DNA of 64,000 bases, taken from NCBI GenBank assembly GCA_038400315.1, contig CP151667.1, forward strand, positions 2,491,174 to 2,555,173. Reading direction: 5' to 3'. Of this stretch, positions 26,127 to 36,000 are shown piece after piece. A program made the translations under genes and the position numbers. Origin of the DNA: Isosphaeraceae bacterium EP7. GTDB taxonomy: Bacteria > Planctomycetota > Planctomycetia > Isosphaerales > Isosphaeraceae. The first letter of the stretch is position 1. Each line of letters starts with the position of its first letter. Under the pieces are notes generated by a model. It made no database searches. It had not been told where the DNA came from and was given only the letters and a program-made list of their open reading frames with translations.

Positions 26127-28628
26127 TCAAGGTCGATCATCCCGAGGCGGGCCGACCTTTGTATCGGGCGGGGGGGCCCGCAAACCGTCGCGTAGGAACG
26201 AGAATTCTGGTCGCGCCGCGATTACCTTCTCGACTTCGCGCATGCCATCCTGGCGCATCGTTTCGGCCATCTCCACTCGCCCCTCCAAGTGATGAAGCGT
26301 TGCGAGTTCGCCTCGCAGGGTGAAGGCCCAGGTCAGGTAGTCGGACCGATACGGATACGCCCGTAGCAGCCGTTCTGCCGTCGCGAACGCCTCTTCGAGT
26401 AAGTGCAGAGCTTCGGCATAACGTCCTACCTCACGCAGCAACACCCCCAAGGAGCCCTGAAGGCTCAGATGTTCGATCGGATAGTGCGTCTGGTCGGGCC
26501 CGTCCCGAACGAGAATTTCGTGGGCCCGTATCGCCTCGCGCAAGGCGGCCTCCTCGTCTCCTTTTCGTCCGGCGCGTCGTGCGATCGCGGCGAGCTCACT
26601 CCACGCGCGATAGACGTTGGCCAGATACATTGGCTTCGCCGGGAAGGCCTCGACGAGGCGTTTGGCAATCGCGAGGCACGAGCGAGCATGGCGCGTGGCG
26701 TCCTCGGGCCGGCCCCGGACAAGGAGGATGTTCGAGAGGATGAAATTCTGGAAGGCCACCGCGTCCTCCCAGTCGGGGTTCTCCGGATTATCCTTCGCCA
26801 ACACCTCGATCACTTGAAGCGACTCCCGGGCGTCGGCCTCGGCATGATGCAGCTTGTCGCTCATCGGCGAAAAGATTCCCGCGCGTCTGCTCAGGGACCT
26901 GAAGAGATCGTATCGATACGATGCCTTTGTAGGATGGTCGCGAACGAGGGGCCGGAGTAGCTCGATCGAACGATCGAGGTAGCGCAGGGTTTCCTTCATC
27001 GTCCCCGATTCGCGGCCCGAGAAGGACTGGGCGAAATGGAAACTGGCGAGTGCCGCGCGGTACCGAAACTCTGGGTCGCGCCCGGCCTCGGGGATTCGCC
27101 CGATCGCCTGCTCGTAGAACCGCTGCATCCGGCCGTAGTAGCCGTGCAGACGATCCGAACCCAAGGGCACGGCTTCGGTCAAGTCCTCGGCTGCGAGGGT
27201 CGTGTCGCGGAAAAGGTCCCGTAGCGTCACAAGGCTGACCTCAGCCCGCCGACGCTGGGCAGCCTCACGGCGATTCGCGACCGCCAGGAAACCGATCATC
27301 GTCAGCAAGACCAAGGAGATCGTCGAGGCCCATAGGCTTAGTACCTTCCGATTACGCATCGCCCATTTACTTGCGCGATCGCCCACCGATGCCCGTCGGG
27401 CATGAATCGACTCTTGACGCAAGTAACGGCCGAGATCCTCGGCCAGTTCGTCCGCCGTGGCGTACCGATCCGAGACCTCCGGCTCCATCGCCTTGAGGAC
27501 GATCGTCTCCAGGTCGCGGGGCACTGACGGATTCAGGCGACGCGGGGGAGGACTCGATTGCCCGGAGAGTGGGTCAGAGATCTGGAGCGGCCGATGCAAA
27601 GTCAGGAGTTCGTAAAGTGTCACTCCCAGCGAATAGAGATCGGTGCGGTGGTCGATGGGGAGCATCAGGGGAGAGGACTGCTCGGGGCTCATGTAGCCTG
27701 GTGTACCGCACGCAATGCCGTTCACCCGGGTCGCGTCCTGATCTTTCAGGATGGCCAGCCCGAAGTCGGTGAGCCAGAGGTGGCCACCCGGATCAAGCAG
27801 CAGGTTGGCCGGCTTCACGTCTCCGTGGGTCACACCATTGGCATGGGCATGGCTCAGAGCCATCGCGGCTTGCATGCCGAGCCTCGCCACCGCGTCTAGA
27901 TAGGGACGACCGAGATGGATGGGGTTTCCCGTTTGATCGGGTGCGATCCGGACGGAGGGCCTGGAGCCGGAACCGAATTCGTCGCGGCCGAGACGTGCGA
28001 CCAGCTCAGCCACCGAAGTCAGCTGGGACGACGCATCGTCTGAGACCTCAGCCCCTTGGCCTTTCGTCCGGTGTCGCAAGTCCCGGATGATTTCAGCCAG
28101 GCTGTGGCCTGTGATGAATTTCATCGCGTAATAGGGCGTCGGCCCCGAGATTTCGATGCCAAAGACGGGCACGATGTTGCCGTGATCGAGCATCGAGGCC
28201 GCCGTCGCCTCGCGAAGGAATCGGTTCCGGCATCGTTCGTCGAGGGCGGCCTGGGGCGGCAAGAATTTCAGGGCGACCCGGCGGTTGAACGATTTCTGGC
28301 GAGCCTCGTAGACGATGCCCATCCCACCCCGGCCAACCGGCCGGAGCTCCTCGAACTCCTCGCGCAGAGGAGGTGGAGACGGCAGTGGAAGCGGGTCGTC
28401 CTCGCCCTTCCGCATCGTTGCTGCGAGTTCCGCGAGCAACAACGTCGCGGGGAGAGAGTCCTCCAGGAATCCCGCGTATTCCGGGTAGTCGCGGTGCAAC
28501 GTCGCTTCGTCGAGGAATTCGCCCCCGCGACATCGCTCGACGAGCTCCTGGAACACGTCGAGGAAACGCGAATCGACCTCGCCCTGGTCGTCGTTAGGAT
28601 CGCTTGAGGAGCGGGGGGGTGGAGACAT
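26127..28628 (-). CDS. Ser/Thr protein kinase with TPR-like C-terminus
   Basis: 833 aa from ATG 28628; a longer start at 28697 lies inside the upstream sigma gene. Kinase motifs are VGRGGMGIVYEAR (about 100), VALKFLPP, VTHGDVKPANLLLD (about 265), LTDFGLA (about 290) and GTPGYMSPEQ. The catalytic loop has HGD instead of HRD, so this is a non-RD kinase. As in the 15-kb kinase, an insert separates the hinge from the catalytic loop. One membrane span lies near 430-450 (LWASTISLVLLTMIGFLAVA). Residues 500-800 are helical pairs typical of TPR arrays (YLDRSIELLRPLVRDHP). The start overlaps the end of the sigma factor gene by about 30 bases, which suggests coupled translation. Confidence 0.9.
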   Translation of the reverse strand: MSPPPRSSSDPNDDQGEVDSRFLDVFQELVERCRGGEFLDEATLHRDYPEYAGFLEDSLPATLLLAELAATMRKGEDDPLPLPSPPPLREEFEELRPVGRGGMGIVYEARQKSFNRRVALKFLPPQAALDERCRNRFLREATAASMLDHGNIVPVFGIEISGPTPYYAMKFITGHSLAEIIRDLRHRTKGQGAEVSDDASSQLTSVAELVARLGRDEFGSGSRPSVRIAPDQTGNPIHLGRPYLDAVARLGMQAAMALSHAHANGVTHGDVKPANLLLDPGGHLWLTDFGLAILKDQDATRVNGIACGTPGYMSPEQSSPLMLPIDHRTDLYSLGVTLYELLTLHRPLQISDPLSGQSSPPPRRLNPSVPRDLETIVLKAMEPEVSDRYATADELAEDLGRYLRQESIHARRASVGDRASKWAMRNRKVLSLWASTISLVLLTMIGFLAVANRREAAQRRRAEVSLVTLRDLFRDTTLAAEDLTEAVPLGSDRLHGYYGRMQRFYEQAIGRIPEAGRDPEFRYRAALASFHFAQSFSGRESGTMKETLRYLDRSIELLRPLVRDHPTKASYRYDLFRSLSRRAGIFSPMSDKLHHAEADARESLQVIEVLAKDNPENPDWEDAVAFQNFILSNILLVRGRPEDATRHARSCLAIAKRLVEAFPAKPMYLANVYRAWSELAAIARRAGRKGDEEAALREAIRAHEILVRDGPDQTHYPIEHLSLQGSLGVLLREVGRYAEALHLLEEAFATAERLLRAYPYRSDYLTWAFTLRGELATLHHLEGRVEMAETMRQDGMREVEKVIAARPEFSFLRDGLRAPPPDTKVGPPRDDRP

Positions 28629-29249
28629 GGCACCAATCGGCGTGAGATCTCTTGAGTTCGGAGGCCAGGCGATTCGTGGCGCGGAGCAGCCTTGCACTCA
28701 CCGCGTTCGAGGCGATGCCGAGGATGTGGGCCACCTCGTCGCGGCGGAAGGCCTCGAAGAAGAAGAGCGTCAGGACTTCGCGGTCGATCTCACCCAGGCG
28801 GGATAACGAGTCGCGCACTAGCACGCTCGCTTCGTGATGCATGAGCTTGTGGCTTGGCCGGCTCCCCGGTCGATGATGGCCCCGAGAACGGCCATTGCGA
28901 CGCCATCACCCCAGGCGTGATCCTTGCCGACGCTTCGCCTCTGGGCGACCAGGTGGTCGCGTCGGGCGCGTGCGATCCGCGAGATGAGCCGCTGCCGGAG
29001 CCACTGGGCAAACGAGACCGCGTCGCGGTCGCGGAAGTAGTCGTCGAGTTGCGTGTACGCGTCGGCGAAGGCCTCCTGCACCAGGTCGGCGGGGTCGAAG
29101 CGGGCCGCGAGGCGGGGATCGAGGCGGATCTTCGCGACACGCAGCAACATATCCTCGTGATCGCGGACCAGGTGGCCCCACCCGCTCCTGTCCCCTCGGC
29201 GGCTCCGCTCCAGGATCTCCAGGGTCACCGGATTGTCGAGGAGATCCAT
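28594..29249 (-). pseudogene. ECF sigma factor with a frameshift between sigma-2 and sigma-4
   Basis: The gene starts at ATG 29249 (MDLLDNPVTLEILERSRRGD) with AAGGGGGA seven bases ahead. Sigma-2 is clear: RFDPADLVQEAFADAYTQLD, SFAQWLRQRLISRIARARRD. The frame then stops at 28818 after IIDRGAGQATSSCITKRAC. A -1 shift at a GGGG run near 28862 gives RGSRPSHKLMHHEASVLVRD and sigma-4 (LGEIDREVLTLFFFEAFRRD followed by EVAHILGIASNAVSARLLRA), ending at 28594. The product is either lost, read by recoding, or split by a sequencing error. The kinase gene overlaps its end. Confidence 0.75.
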
Positions 29250-29685
29250 CGCGGGGTCCCCCTTGGGTCGCTCCCGATGATCGGCGTCGGGAGGTGACGG
29301 ACGTTCGCGGGCTTCGGTAGTCGTCTCATCGGTCGGGCAACATCCTATCGAGGCCCCCCCTCGCTCGCCAGGCTCTCTGTGGCGATGAGGTGGATAGATC
29401 GAGTCCAAGCGACCCTCACGCCTGAGCAACATCGAGAAATATTCGACGCTTGAGATTTTTCTCGTCACGTCCCTGATTGTTCTGTTCGGAGACGTGGTAG
29501 AGGGGGCCGATCCCGGCCTCGCGAACCGCTGCACCACGACTGCGTGTCGATCGGCTCGCCAACAGCCACGAGACGCTCAACAAAGCACCCTGCAACCGGG
29601 ACTGAACCGTGTCTTTGGCGACCTTACACCGCCGTCGGTCCCCTCACGGGCCGGACACGAAGAGGTTTCGAAAGGTCCTTCCGCC
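29250..29685. other. Divergent intergenic region
   Basis: It separates the leftward sigma factor/kinase unit from the rightward VCBS gene. Both promoters must lie here, but I could not single out convincing -35/-10 pairs. No other feature was seen. Confidence 0.4.
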
Positions 29686-29936
29686 ATGAGTCACTCCCCG
29701 CGCGAATTTCAGTCGCGACGCGATCGGTTCACACGCAGGCGAGCGGTGGGCGATCGTCACCGGTTGCGTCATCTCACCCTGGAACCGCTCGAGCTTCGAA
29801 CGCTCCTGGACGCCGATCCCTACGGCCTGTTTCCTGGCGAACAATACCTCGTGGGCGGCTCGCCCAATTCCGTCGCGGTCGGAGACTTCGACGGCGACGG
29901 CCATGCGAACCTGGTGGCGGCAAATACCGGTGGTAA
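29686..29936 (+). pseudogene. N-terminus of a secreted VCBS/FG-GAP repeat protein, truncated
   Basis: From ATG 29686 the frame shows a basic N-terminus, then RLRHLTLEPLELRTLLDADP, the planctomycete LEPR-type motif found on many large extracellular proteins, and then one VCBS/FG-GAP unit (GGSPNSVAVGDFDGDGHANL followed by VAANTGG). Similarity stops at about 29936, where transposon sequence begins. The open frame runs on to a TGA formed by the end of the IS630 at 30115-30117. A full protein of this kind would be several hundred residues longer. Confidence 0.7.
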
Positions 29937-29939
29937 AGG

Positions 29940-30108
29940 CGTCTCGGCAGAGGCCGTTCCTATCCGGTTTAACGCAACTTCTCTTGTCCTCACCGCTTGC
30001 GTACGATGTCAACACCTGAGGAGGCTTCACATGGCCCGCAAACGCATCGTCTTTGTCCAGCGGCGCGGGGTTGACCGCGTTGCTTTTGGGCGGCACAACC
30101 ACTTCCAC
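29940..30108 (-). pseudogene. IS5-family transposase C-terminal fragment
   Basis: The minus strand reads GVEVVVPPKSNAVNPAPLDK. This resembles the VIPPKSN...DK block near the C-terminus of IS5-family transposases. The expected YKxRHLIENFF block is not in frame. The fragment abuts the IS630 end at 30113 and probably represents an older element into which that IS630 jumped. Confidence 0.45.
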
Positions 30109-30112
30109 ACCT

Positions 30113-31219
30113 ATTGACCCTCAGGTTGCCAGGTTCTTGTCGATGAAGGACAGTTTCGATCCGGCCCAGAGCGACCGGATCATCCCCGGGTTCCCGCAAA
30201 TCCCGTCCAGATGGGACTAAACGACCTGATCGAGGTCGTGAACATCCCTCGGGACGAAGTTCGCCATCAGGCCATGCTTCAAGTCGCTCCAGATCATCTC
30301 CATGGGGTTGTAGTCCGGGGCGTAGGCGAGCAGTCGCTCCAGGTGCAGCCTCGGATACCACTCGAGGAACTCCCGCACCTTCGCCCCTCGTGATTGCGGC
30401 CCCCATCCCAGGCCACGATCACCTTGCCCCGCAGGTGTCGCAGCAGGCCCCCCAGGAATGCCACGACCGCCGCTGTGTTGATGTCGTGATCCGGGTCGGT
30501 CCGCCAGTACAGGCCCAGGCGTCGCCGCATCGGGGCGACGCTGATGGCCGCGATCGTCGAGACCTTGTCGCAATGCCGGCCGAACCCGGTGAGCACCGGC
30601 GTCCGGCCCTGTGGCGCCAGGTCCGGCGGACCGTCGGGTTGATGAAGAAGCCGCTCTCGTCGATCAGGACGACGTAGGCGCCTTCCTTCCAGGGTTTTTT
30701 GAGCCGCGGCCAGTCCTCGACCGCCCAGCGGGGGATGGCCGGGTTGTCGCGCTCGAAGGCCGCCACCTCGAGCTTCTGAGGCGACTGGCCGCGCGCGGTC
30801 AGCCACGCGGCCAGGTCGTTGAAGTTGAAGCGGACGCCGTACCGCTTGGCAATGGCCTCGGCCAGGCGCCGCGTCATCCGGAGGTCTGTCTTGTCGCCGA
30901 AGGCACGGGGGCTGCCGGCCAGCCAGGCGAGGACCGCCGCCTACTGACGGCGAGACAGCTTGGACTTGGGCCCCGGGTGGGGCTTGCCCGCCAGGCCACC
31001 GTCGCCGGAGGCGCGATAGGCGGCCATCGACTTGCCGACGGCCTTGAGCGAGACGCCCAGGAACTCGGCGACATCCTTCTGATTCCAGCCCTCATTGACG
31101 CGGGTGACGGCCAGTCAGCGCCGGGCTTCCAGTTCGGCGTCGGATCCCCCGGCTTTCACCCCGGGATGCGACAAGCGATACGCCTCACGCGGCAAGAACC
31201 CGGCAAACTGAAGGTCAAT
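30113..31219 (-). mobile_element. Decayed IS630, same family as the 24.4-kb element
   Basis: The ends 30113-30139 and 31193-31219 match as inverted repeats at 24 of 27 positions (ATTGACC.TCAG.TTGCC.GGTTCTTG). TA flanks the left end; at the right end the base pair is TG, so the duplication has mutated. The transposase inside is broken. Confidence 0.8.
30120..31165 (-). pseudogene. Broken IS630 transposase
   Basis: The minus strand follows the 24.4-kb transposase throughout: SDAELEARR, stop, LAVTRVNEGW, then KLSRRQ, stop, AAVLAWLAGSP, then RLAEAIAKRYGVRFNFNDLA and YVVLIDESGFFINPTVRRTW. It continues in a second frame (TPVLTGFGRHCDKVSTIAAI) and a third (LLAYAPDYNPMEMIWSDLKH). At the HTH/DDE junction the codons are CTC AAA AAA CCC TGG, and here the frame is continuous without a slip. 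Two stops and at least two frameshifts make the gene dead. Confidence 0.8.
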
Positions 31220-31252
31220 GATCACCATGTAGTTTTGCCGCTCTAAATCAGA

Positions 31253-31735
31253 GCCGGCAAGCCGGAGGACCACGCCCTGGGCCGGTCTCGCGGCGGCTCC
31301 GGCACCAAGTTCCACCTCGTCAGCGACGCCCTGGGCGTGCCGCTGGCTGCGGTGATCACGCCGGGCCAGCGGCACGAGGCGACGCAGTTCGAGCGGGTTA
31401 TGGGCGAGGTGCGGCTGCGTGACCAACGGGGCCGGATGCGCTCCCGCCACGTCGCCCAGGCCGGCGACAAGGCCCACAGCTACCCGAGGATCCGCCGATG
31501 GCGGGCGCGGCATGGCGTCCGCGCGGTGATCCCGCGCCGGTCGGCTCAGCGGCGAGGCGACCGCCGCGAGCGGTTCGACGTCGAGGCGTACCGCCGACGG
31601 TCGGTGGTGGAGCAGTTCGTCGGCTGGCTGGTCCGGTCGCTCCTCGTTGCTCCGAGGGACAACGAGGGCTACCTGGGATCGGTTCGGGACGCGGTGCCCG
31701 GTTCGCGGATCCAGGGGGAACGGCTCGTCATATGA
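31253..31735 (+). pseudogene. IS5-family transposase, 5'-truncated
   Basis: The frame reads GRSRGGSGTKFHLVSDALGV, PLAAVITPGQRHEATQFERV, AGDKAHSYPRIRRWRARHGV followed by RAVIPRRS, then DVEAYRRRSVVEQFVGWL. This is the second half of an IS5/IS427-type DDE transposase, with the first Asp region missing. It begins next to the decayed IS630 right end. No terminal repeats were found. Confidence 0.7.
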
Positions 31736-32310
31736 GCGTGAGAAGGACGTGGCCGGCAGTCCGCGGAGAGCACGGCTACAGACCAGCACTATGAAGCCGC
31801 TTCATCTGCTCAGAAACGCGTACTCCCCGGAGACCAACGCTCGGGATTCGCCTCATCGGACCTCCCCGGAACGAGCAACCTCAAGCGGAGCCGGAGGGGG
31901 GCAGGAGGACCGGCTGCCATGACGCCGACTTCGGTCCCGCAGTTTTACGACCCCAGGCCGTTTCCCGATCTCAGTATTCTCAGGGGACCATGTGTCCGGG
32001 GGGACCAAGGACGTTGAGGACAGAGAGAACCGCGGCTCCAGGCCGTCGGTGGCCGGCCGGGAGGCGCGACGGGCGGGGGCGGGGATTTCGTTCGGATTCT
32101 CGCGTCACGAGGTGATCCATCAGTCCCATAAGTTGCCTCCTGTAGTCCGATCCAATCGGCTCTCCGGGGGCGGTCCCGGTGGCCTGTCCACCGGTTTCCA
32201 GCCCCGTCAAGTTCCTCTCACCTGGTTGACCTGGTTGATGCGAGATCCTCGCAGGAGACCCGTGCGGTCCGTCGGAGAAGTTTTCGAGCCCGATGCCGGC
32301 AAATTCCTCA
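31736..32310. other. Spacer without recognisable gene
   Basis: No frame has a family signature. The base composition drops sharply in GC over the last 80 bases as the promoter of the next sigma factor gene is approached. Confidence 0.4.
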
Positions 32311-32352
32311 TTGAATTACCAAATATTAATGTGCTATATAATCGAATATAAT
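32311..32352 (+). promoter_or_regulatory. AT-rich promoter candidate for the ECF sigma factor gene
   Basis: Two TATAAT hexamers (32337-32342 and 32347-32352) lie 28 and 18 bases before the start codon in a strongly AT-rich patch. TTGAAT at 32311 is a possible -35 box but its spacing to the first hexamer is 20 bases. If the second hexamer is used the mRNA would be almost leaderless, which agrees with the lack of a ribosome binding site. Confidence 0.4.
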
Positions 32353-32370
32353 TTTATTGTTAAATGGTAA

Positions 32371-32976
32371 ATGGACAATGTCCTCGTGACATGCGACGGC
32401 TCAATCACCCTATGCCTCGAGGCCCTGAAGCGCGGCGACCGCGATGCCGCGGAGCTGCTCTGGGCCCGCTACTCGCGCCGCCTGGCCGGCCTGGCCCGCA
32501 CGCGACTTCGCGCCGCTGACCGCCGCGTTTCCGACGAGGAGGACGTGGCCCTGGCCGCGTTCGACAGCGTCTGCCGGCGTGCTGAGCAGGGCCGCTTCCC
32601 CCGGCTCGACGACCGCGACGACCTCTGGCGCCTGCTGGTCGTCGTCACCGTCCGCAAGGCCATGGCCCAGGCCGGCCACGAGCGTCGGCCCCGGCGTGGC
32701 GGCGGGGAGGTCCGGCTACTCTCGGAGCTCGACGGCGCCGAGGTCGAGCGGGTCCTGGGAACGGAGCCGACGCCCGAGCTGGCGGCCCAGGCTGCCGAGC
32801 AGTGCCATCGCCTGCTCGGCAGCCTGGGCGACGAGTCGCTGCGGCGGGTGGCACTGCGGAAGCTGGAGTGCTACACCAATGCCGAGGTCGCCGCCGAACT
32901 GGGCTGCGTCGAGGCGACCGTCGAGCGCAAGCTGAACCGCATCCGCGGCCTGTGGGCCTCCGAGATGGAGGGCTGA
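32371..32976 (+). CDS. ECF-type RNA polymerase sigma factor
   Basis: 201 aa from ATG 32371. Sigma-2 is visible (DAAELLWARYSRRLAGLART, DEEDVALAAFDSVCRRAEQG, DDLWRLLVVVTVRKAMAQAG) and sigma-4 follows (LRRVALRKLECYTNAEVAAE followed by LGCVEATVERKLNRIRGLW). It belongs to a different ECF subtype from the one at 14.6 kb (SDEEDVALAAFDS instead of DPSDVLQDAY). A WD40 kinase gene begins 107 bases downstream, as in the other two loci. That kinase is broken, so the sigma factor may have lost its partner. Confidence 0.9.
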   Translation: MDNVLVTCDGSITLCLEALKRGDRDAAELLWARYSRRLAGLARTRLRAADRRVSDEEDVALAAFDSVCRRAEQGRFPRLDDRDDLWRLLVVVTVRKAMAQAGHERRPRRGGGEVRLLSELDGAEVERVLGTEPTPELAAQAAEQCHRLLGSLGDESLRRVALRKLECYTNAEVAAELGCVEATVERKLNRIRGLWASEMEG

Positions 32977-33083
32977 CGGGGCACATTTTTTAACATGCGA
33001 ATGATCGCCCCGATGGCGCGCGGGGTTGCCGGCCACTTCGAGCATGAACCGAGGGTGGGTGCCATATTCGGAAGGGGGACGGA

Positions 33084-36000
33084 ATGGTCGGGCGGGCTCC
33101 GGATGACGATGGAGACAGGCCGCCGGCAGTTGCGGCGCGGATCGACGAGTTGTGCGACCGGTTCGAGTCGGACTGGCAGGCCGGCCGCCGGCCGAGGATT
33201 GAGGAGTACCTGGAGGCCGAGTCGAGTCCGTGGCGGCCTGAGTCGCTGCGCCAGTTGCTGGCGGTCGAGCTGGCCTATCGCCGTAGGGGCTGCGATCGGC
33301 CGACGCAGGCCGAGTACCGCGGGCGGTTCCCGGGCCATGAGACGGAGATCGAGGCCATCTTCGGCGGGGCGTCGCCGAACCCTGACCGCGGGCACGACTC
33401 CCCGCCTCCTTTCCCGGGCCGGACGGGCGAAGCCGACCGCAATCTGCTGTTCGACATCCTGGCATTGCAGATGGACTTCATCGCTCGCGATTCCCTCATC
33501 GCCGCGATGCACTCCTGGGCCCTCGCCAAGCACCTGTCCCTGGCCGAGATCCTGGTCGAGCAGGGGGCCCTGTCCTCCGCCCGACGCGCTCTGCTGGATC
33601 CCCTGGTCCAGGAGCACCTGGCTCAGCACGGCGGCGACCCGCAGCGCAGCCTCGCGTCGCTCGGCTCGGTGGGCCCGATCCGGAGCGAACTGGATCGGAT
33701 CGGCGATACGGACGTCCACGCCTCGCTGGCCGGCCTGGGGAGGAGCAGGCCCGGGGACGGAGACCTCGATGCCACTCGCTCCTACGCCGTCGGCGTGCCG
33801 ACCTCCGCAGGCACGCGCTTCCGCATCCTGCGCCCTTACGCAAAGGGGGGGATCGGCCAGGTCCCGGTGGCGCTGGACGAGGAGTTGCACCGCGAGGTGG
33901 CGCTGAAGGAAATCCAGGATCGGCTGGCCCACGACCCCGACAGCCGCGTCCGATTCGAGGTCGAGGCCGAGATCACCGGCGGGCTGGAGCACCCGGGGAT
34001 CGTCCCGGTCTACGGCCTGGGCCGCTACGACGACGGGCGGCCGTTCTACGCCATGCGGTTCATCCGGGGCGACAGCCTCAGGGACGCCATAAGTCCGAGG
34101 GCCCCGACCGCGACGCCGGTGAGCGGGCCGTCTCCTTCCGAACACTGCTGGGCCGGTTCGTGGACGTCTGTAATGAGATCGCTTGCGCGCACAGCCGGGG
34201 GGTTCTGCACCGCGACCTGAAACCGGGCAACGTCATGCTGGGCCAGTACGGCGAGACGCTCGTGGTCGACTGGGGTCTGGCCAAGGTCATCGGCCGGGGT
34301 AGCGAGGACACCGGATCCGAGCCGACGCTCCGGCCGGAGGCGGCCAGCGGCAGCGGCGAGACGCTCCCGGGCACGGCGTTGGGAACGCCGGCCTACATGA
34401 GCCCGGAGCAGGCGGAAGGTCGGTTCGACCGCCTGGGCCCGAGGAGCGACGTCTACAGCCTGGGGGCAACGCTCTACTGCCTCCTGACCGGCCGGGCCCC
34501 GTTCCAGGACGAGGACGTGGGGGCCGTGTTGCGGAGGGTGCGACGGGGAGACTTCGCATCACCGCGCCGGGTCAACGCAGCGGTGCCGCGGCCGCTTGAG
34601 GCCGTCTGCCTGAAGGCGATGACCCTGGAGCCGGCGGCGCGATATGCGTCGGCGAAGGAATTGGCCGAGGACATCGAACACTGGCTGGCGGACGAACCGG
34701 TATCGGCCTACCGCGAGACGGCCTCGGAGGGATTGCTGCGGCAGTGGCGGCGCAACCCGAGGGCGGTGGCGCTGGGGGCGGCCCTGGTGATGGTGATGGC
34801 CGTCGGCGGGGTTGCGGGGATCGCGCTGTGGCAGCGGGCCGAGCAGCAACGCCGCTACGGCCAACGGCTGGAGGTGGCCTACCGGGACGAGCAGGCCGCC
34901 AAGCACGACGCCGTGACGAATCTCTACTTCAATCGTATCGCCTTGGCCGACCGCGAGTGGCTGGCCGGGAATGTTCGGAATGCCGAGAGGCTCCTCGAGG
35001 AATGCCCTCGCTCGCTCCGTGGCTGGGAATGGGACCACCTCAAGCAGCTCTGTCACGCTGAACTGGTGGACTTCCGCGGTCATGACGACGAGGTCTGGGG
35101 CGTCTCGTACAGCCGGGACGGGGGACTCATTGCATCGGCCGGGAGAGACGGGACCGTCCGGATCTGGGACTCGATCGGGGTCCGAGATCCCACATCCTTC
35201 CGGCACCGCGGCCCGGTCTGGGCGGTGGCATTCAGCCCCGATGCCCGGCGGGTGGTGACCGCGTCCGGGATGCGGAGTGATGCCGGCGCGGTGACGATCT
35301 GGGATGTCGCGACGGGCCGGGAGATCCATTCCCTCGGGGGGCGGACGGGCAGTTTGGCCCGCGTCACCTTCAGCCCCGACGGCTCGCGGGTCGCCGCCAG
35401 TAGTGGTCTCGCTGGACGGAACGAGGTGGTCATCTGGGACGCGGCCACCGGCAGGGAGGTCCAGGTATTCCGCGAACACGACGCTCCGGTGAGCTGCGTG
35501 GCTTATCGCCCCGACGGTCGTCTCATCACTTCAGCCACGGGCAGCAACGATGATTTCGACCCGGGGAAGAAGCCCGGCGAGGTGAAACTTTGGGAGGTGG
35601 AGACAGGCCGCGTGGTGTAGTGCCTCCGCGGTCACACCGCCCCGGTCCTCCAAGTTGAGTTCAGCCCCGACGGGCTCCTCCTCGCCTCATCCGGAAGAGA
35701 CGGCACCGTCCGCCTGTGGGACACGACCACGGGCGGCCAGTTGCGCGTCCTGCACGGCCAGGCGGATTCCATCGAGGACGTCGCCTTCAGCCTCGACGGA
35801 AAGCGGATCGCCTCGGCCGGAGCCGACGGGACGGTCAAAGTCTGGGACACGGCCGAGGGCCGCGAGTTGCTCACCTTCCGCGGGCATACAGGAACGGTCT
35901 CCGGTGTGGCGTTCAGCCCCGACGGCCGGCGCATCGCCACGTCCAGCTACGACGCCACGGTACGCGTCTGGGATGCGACCTCTCCCCAGGAGGCCCGCAT

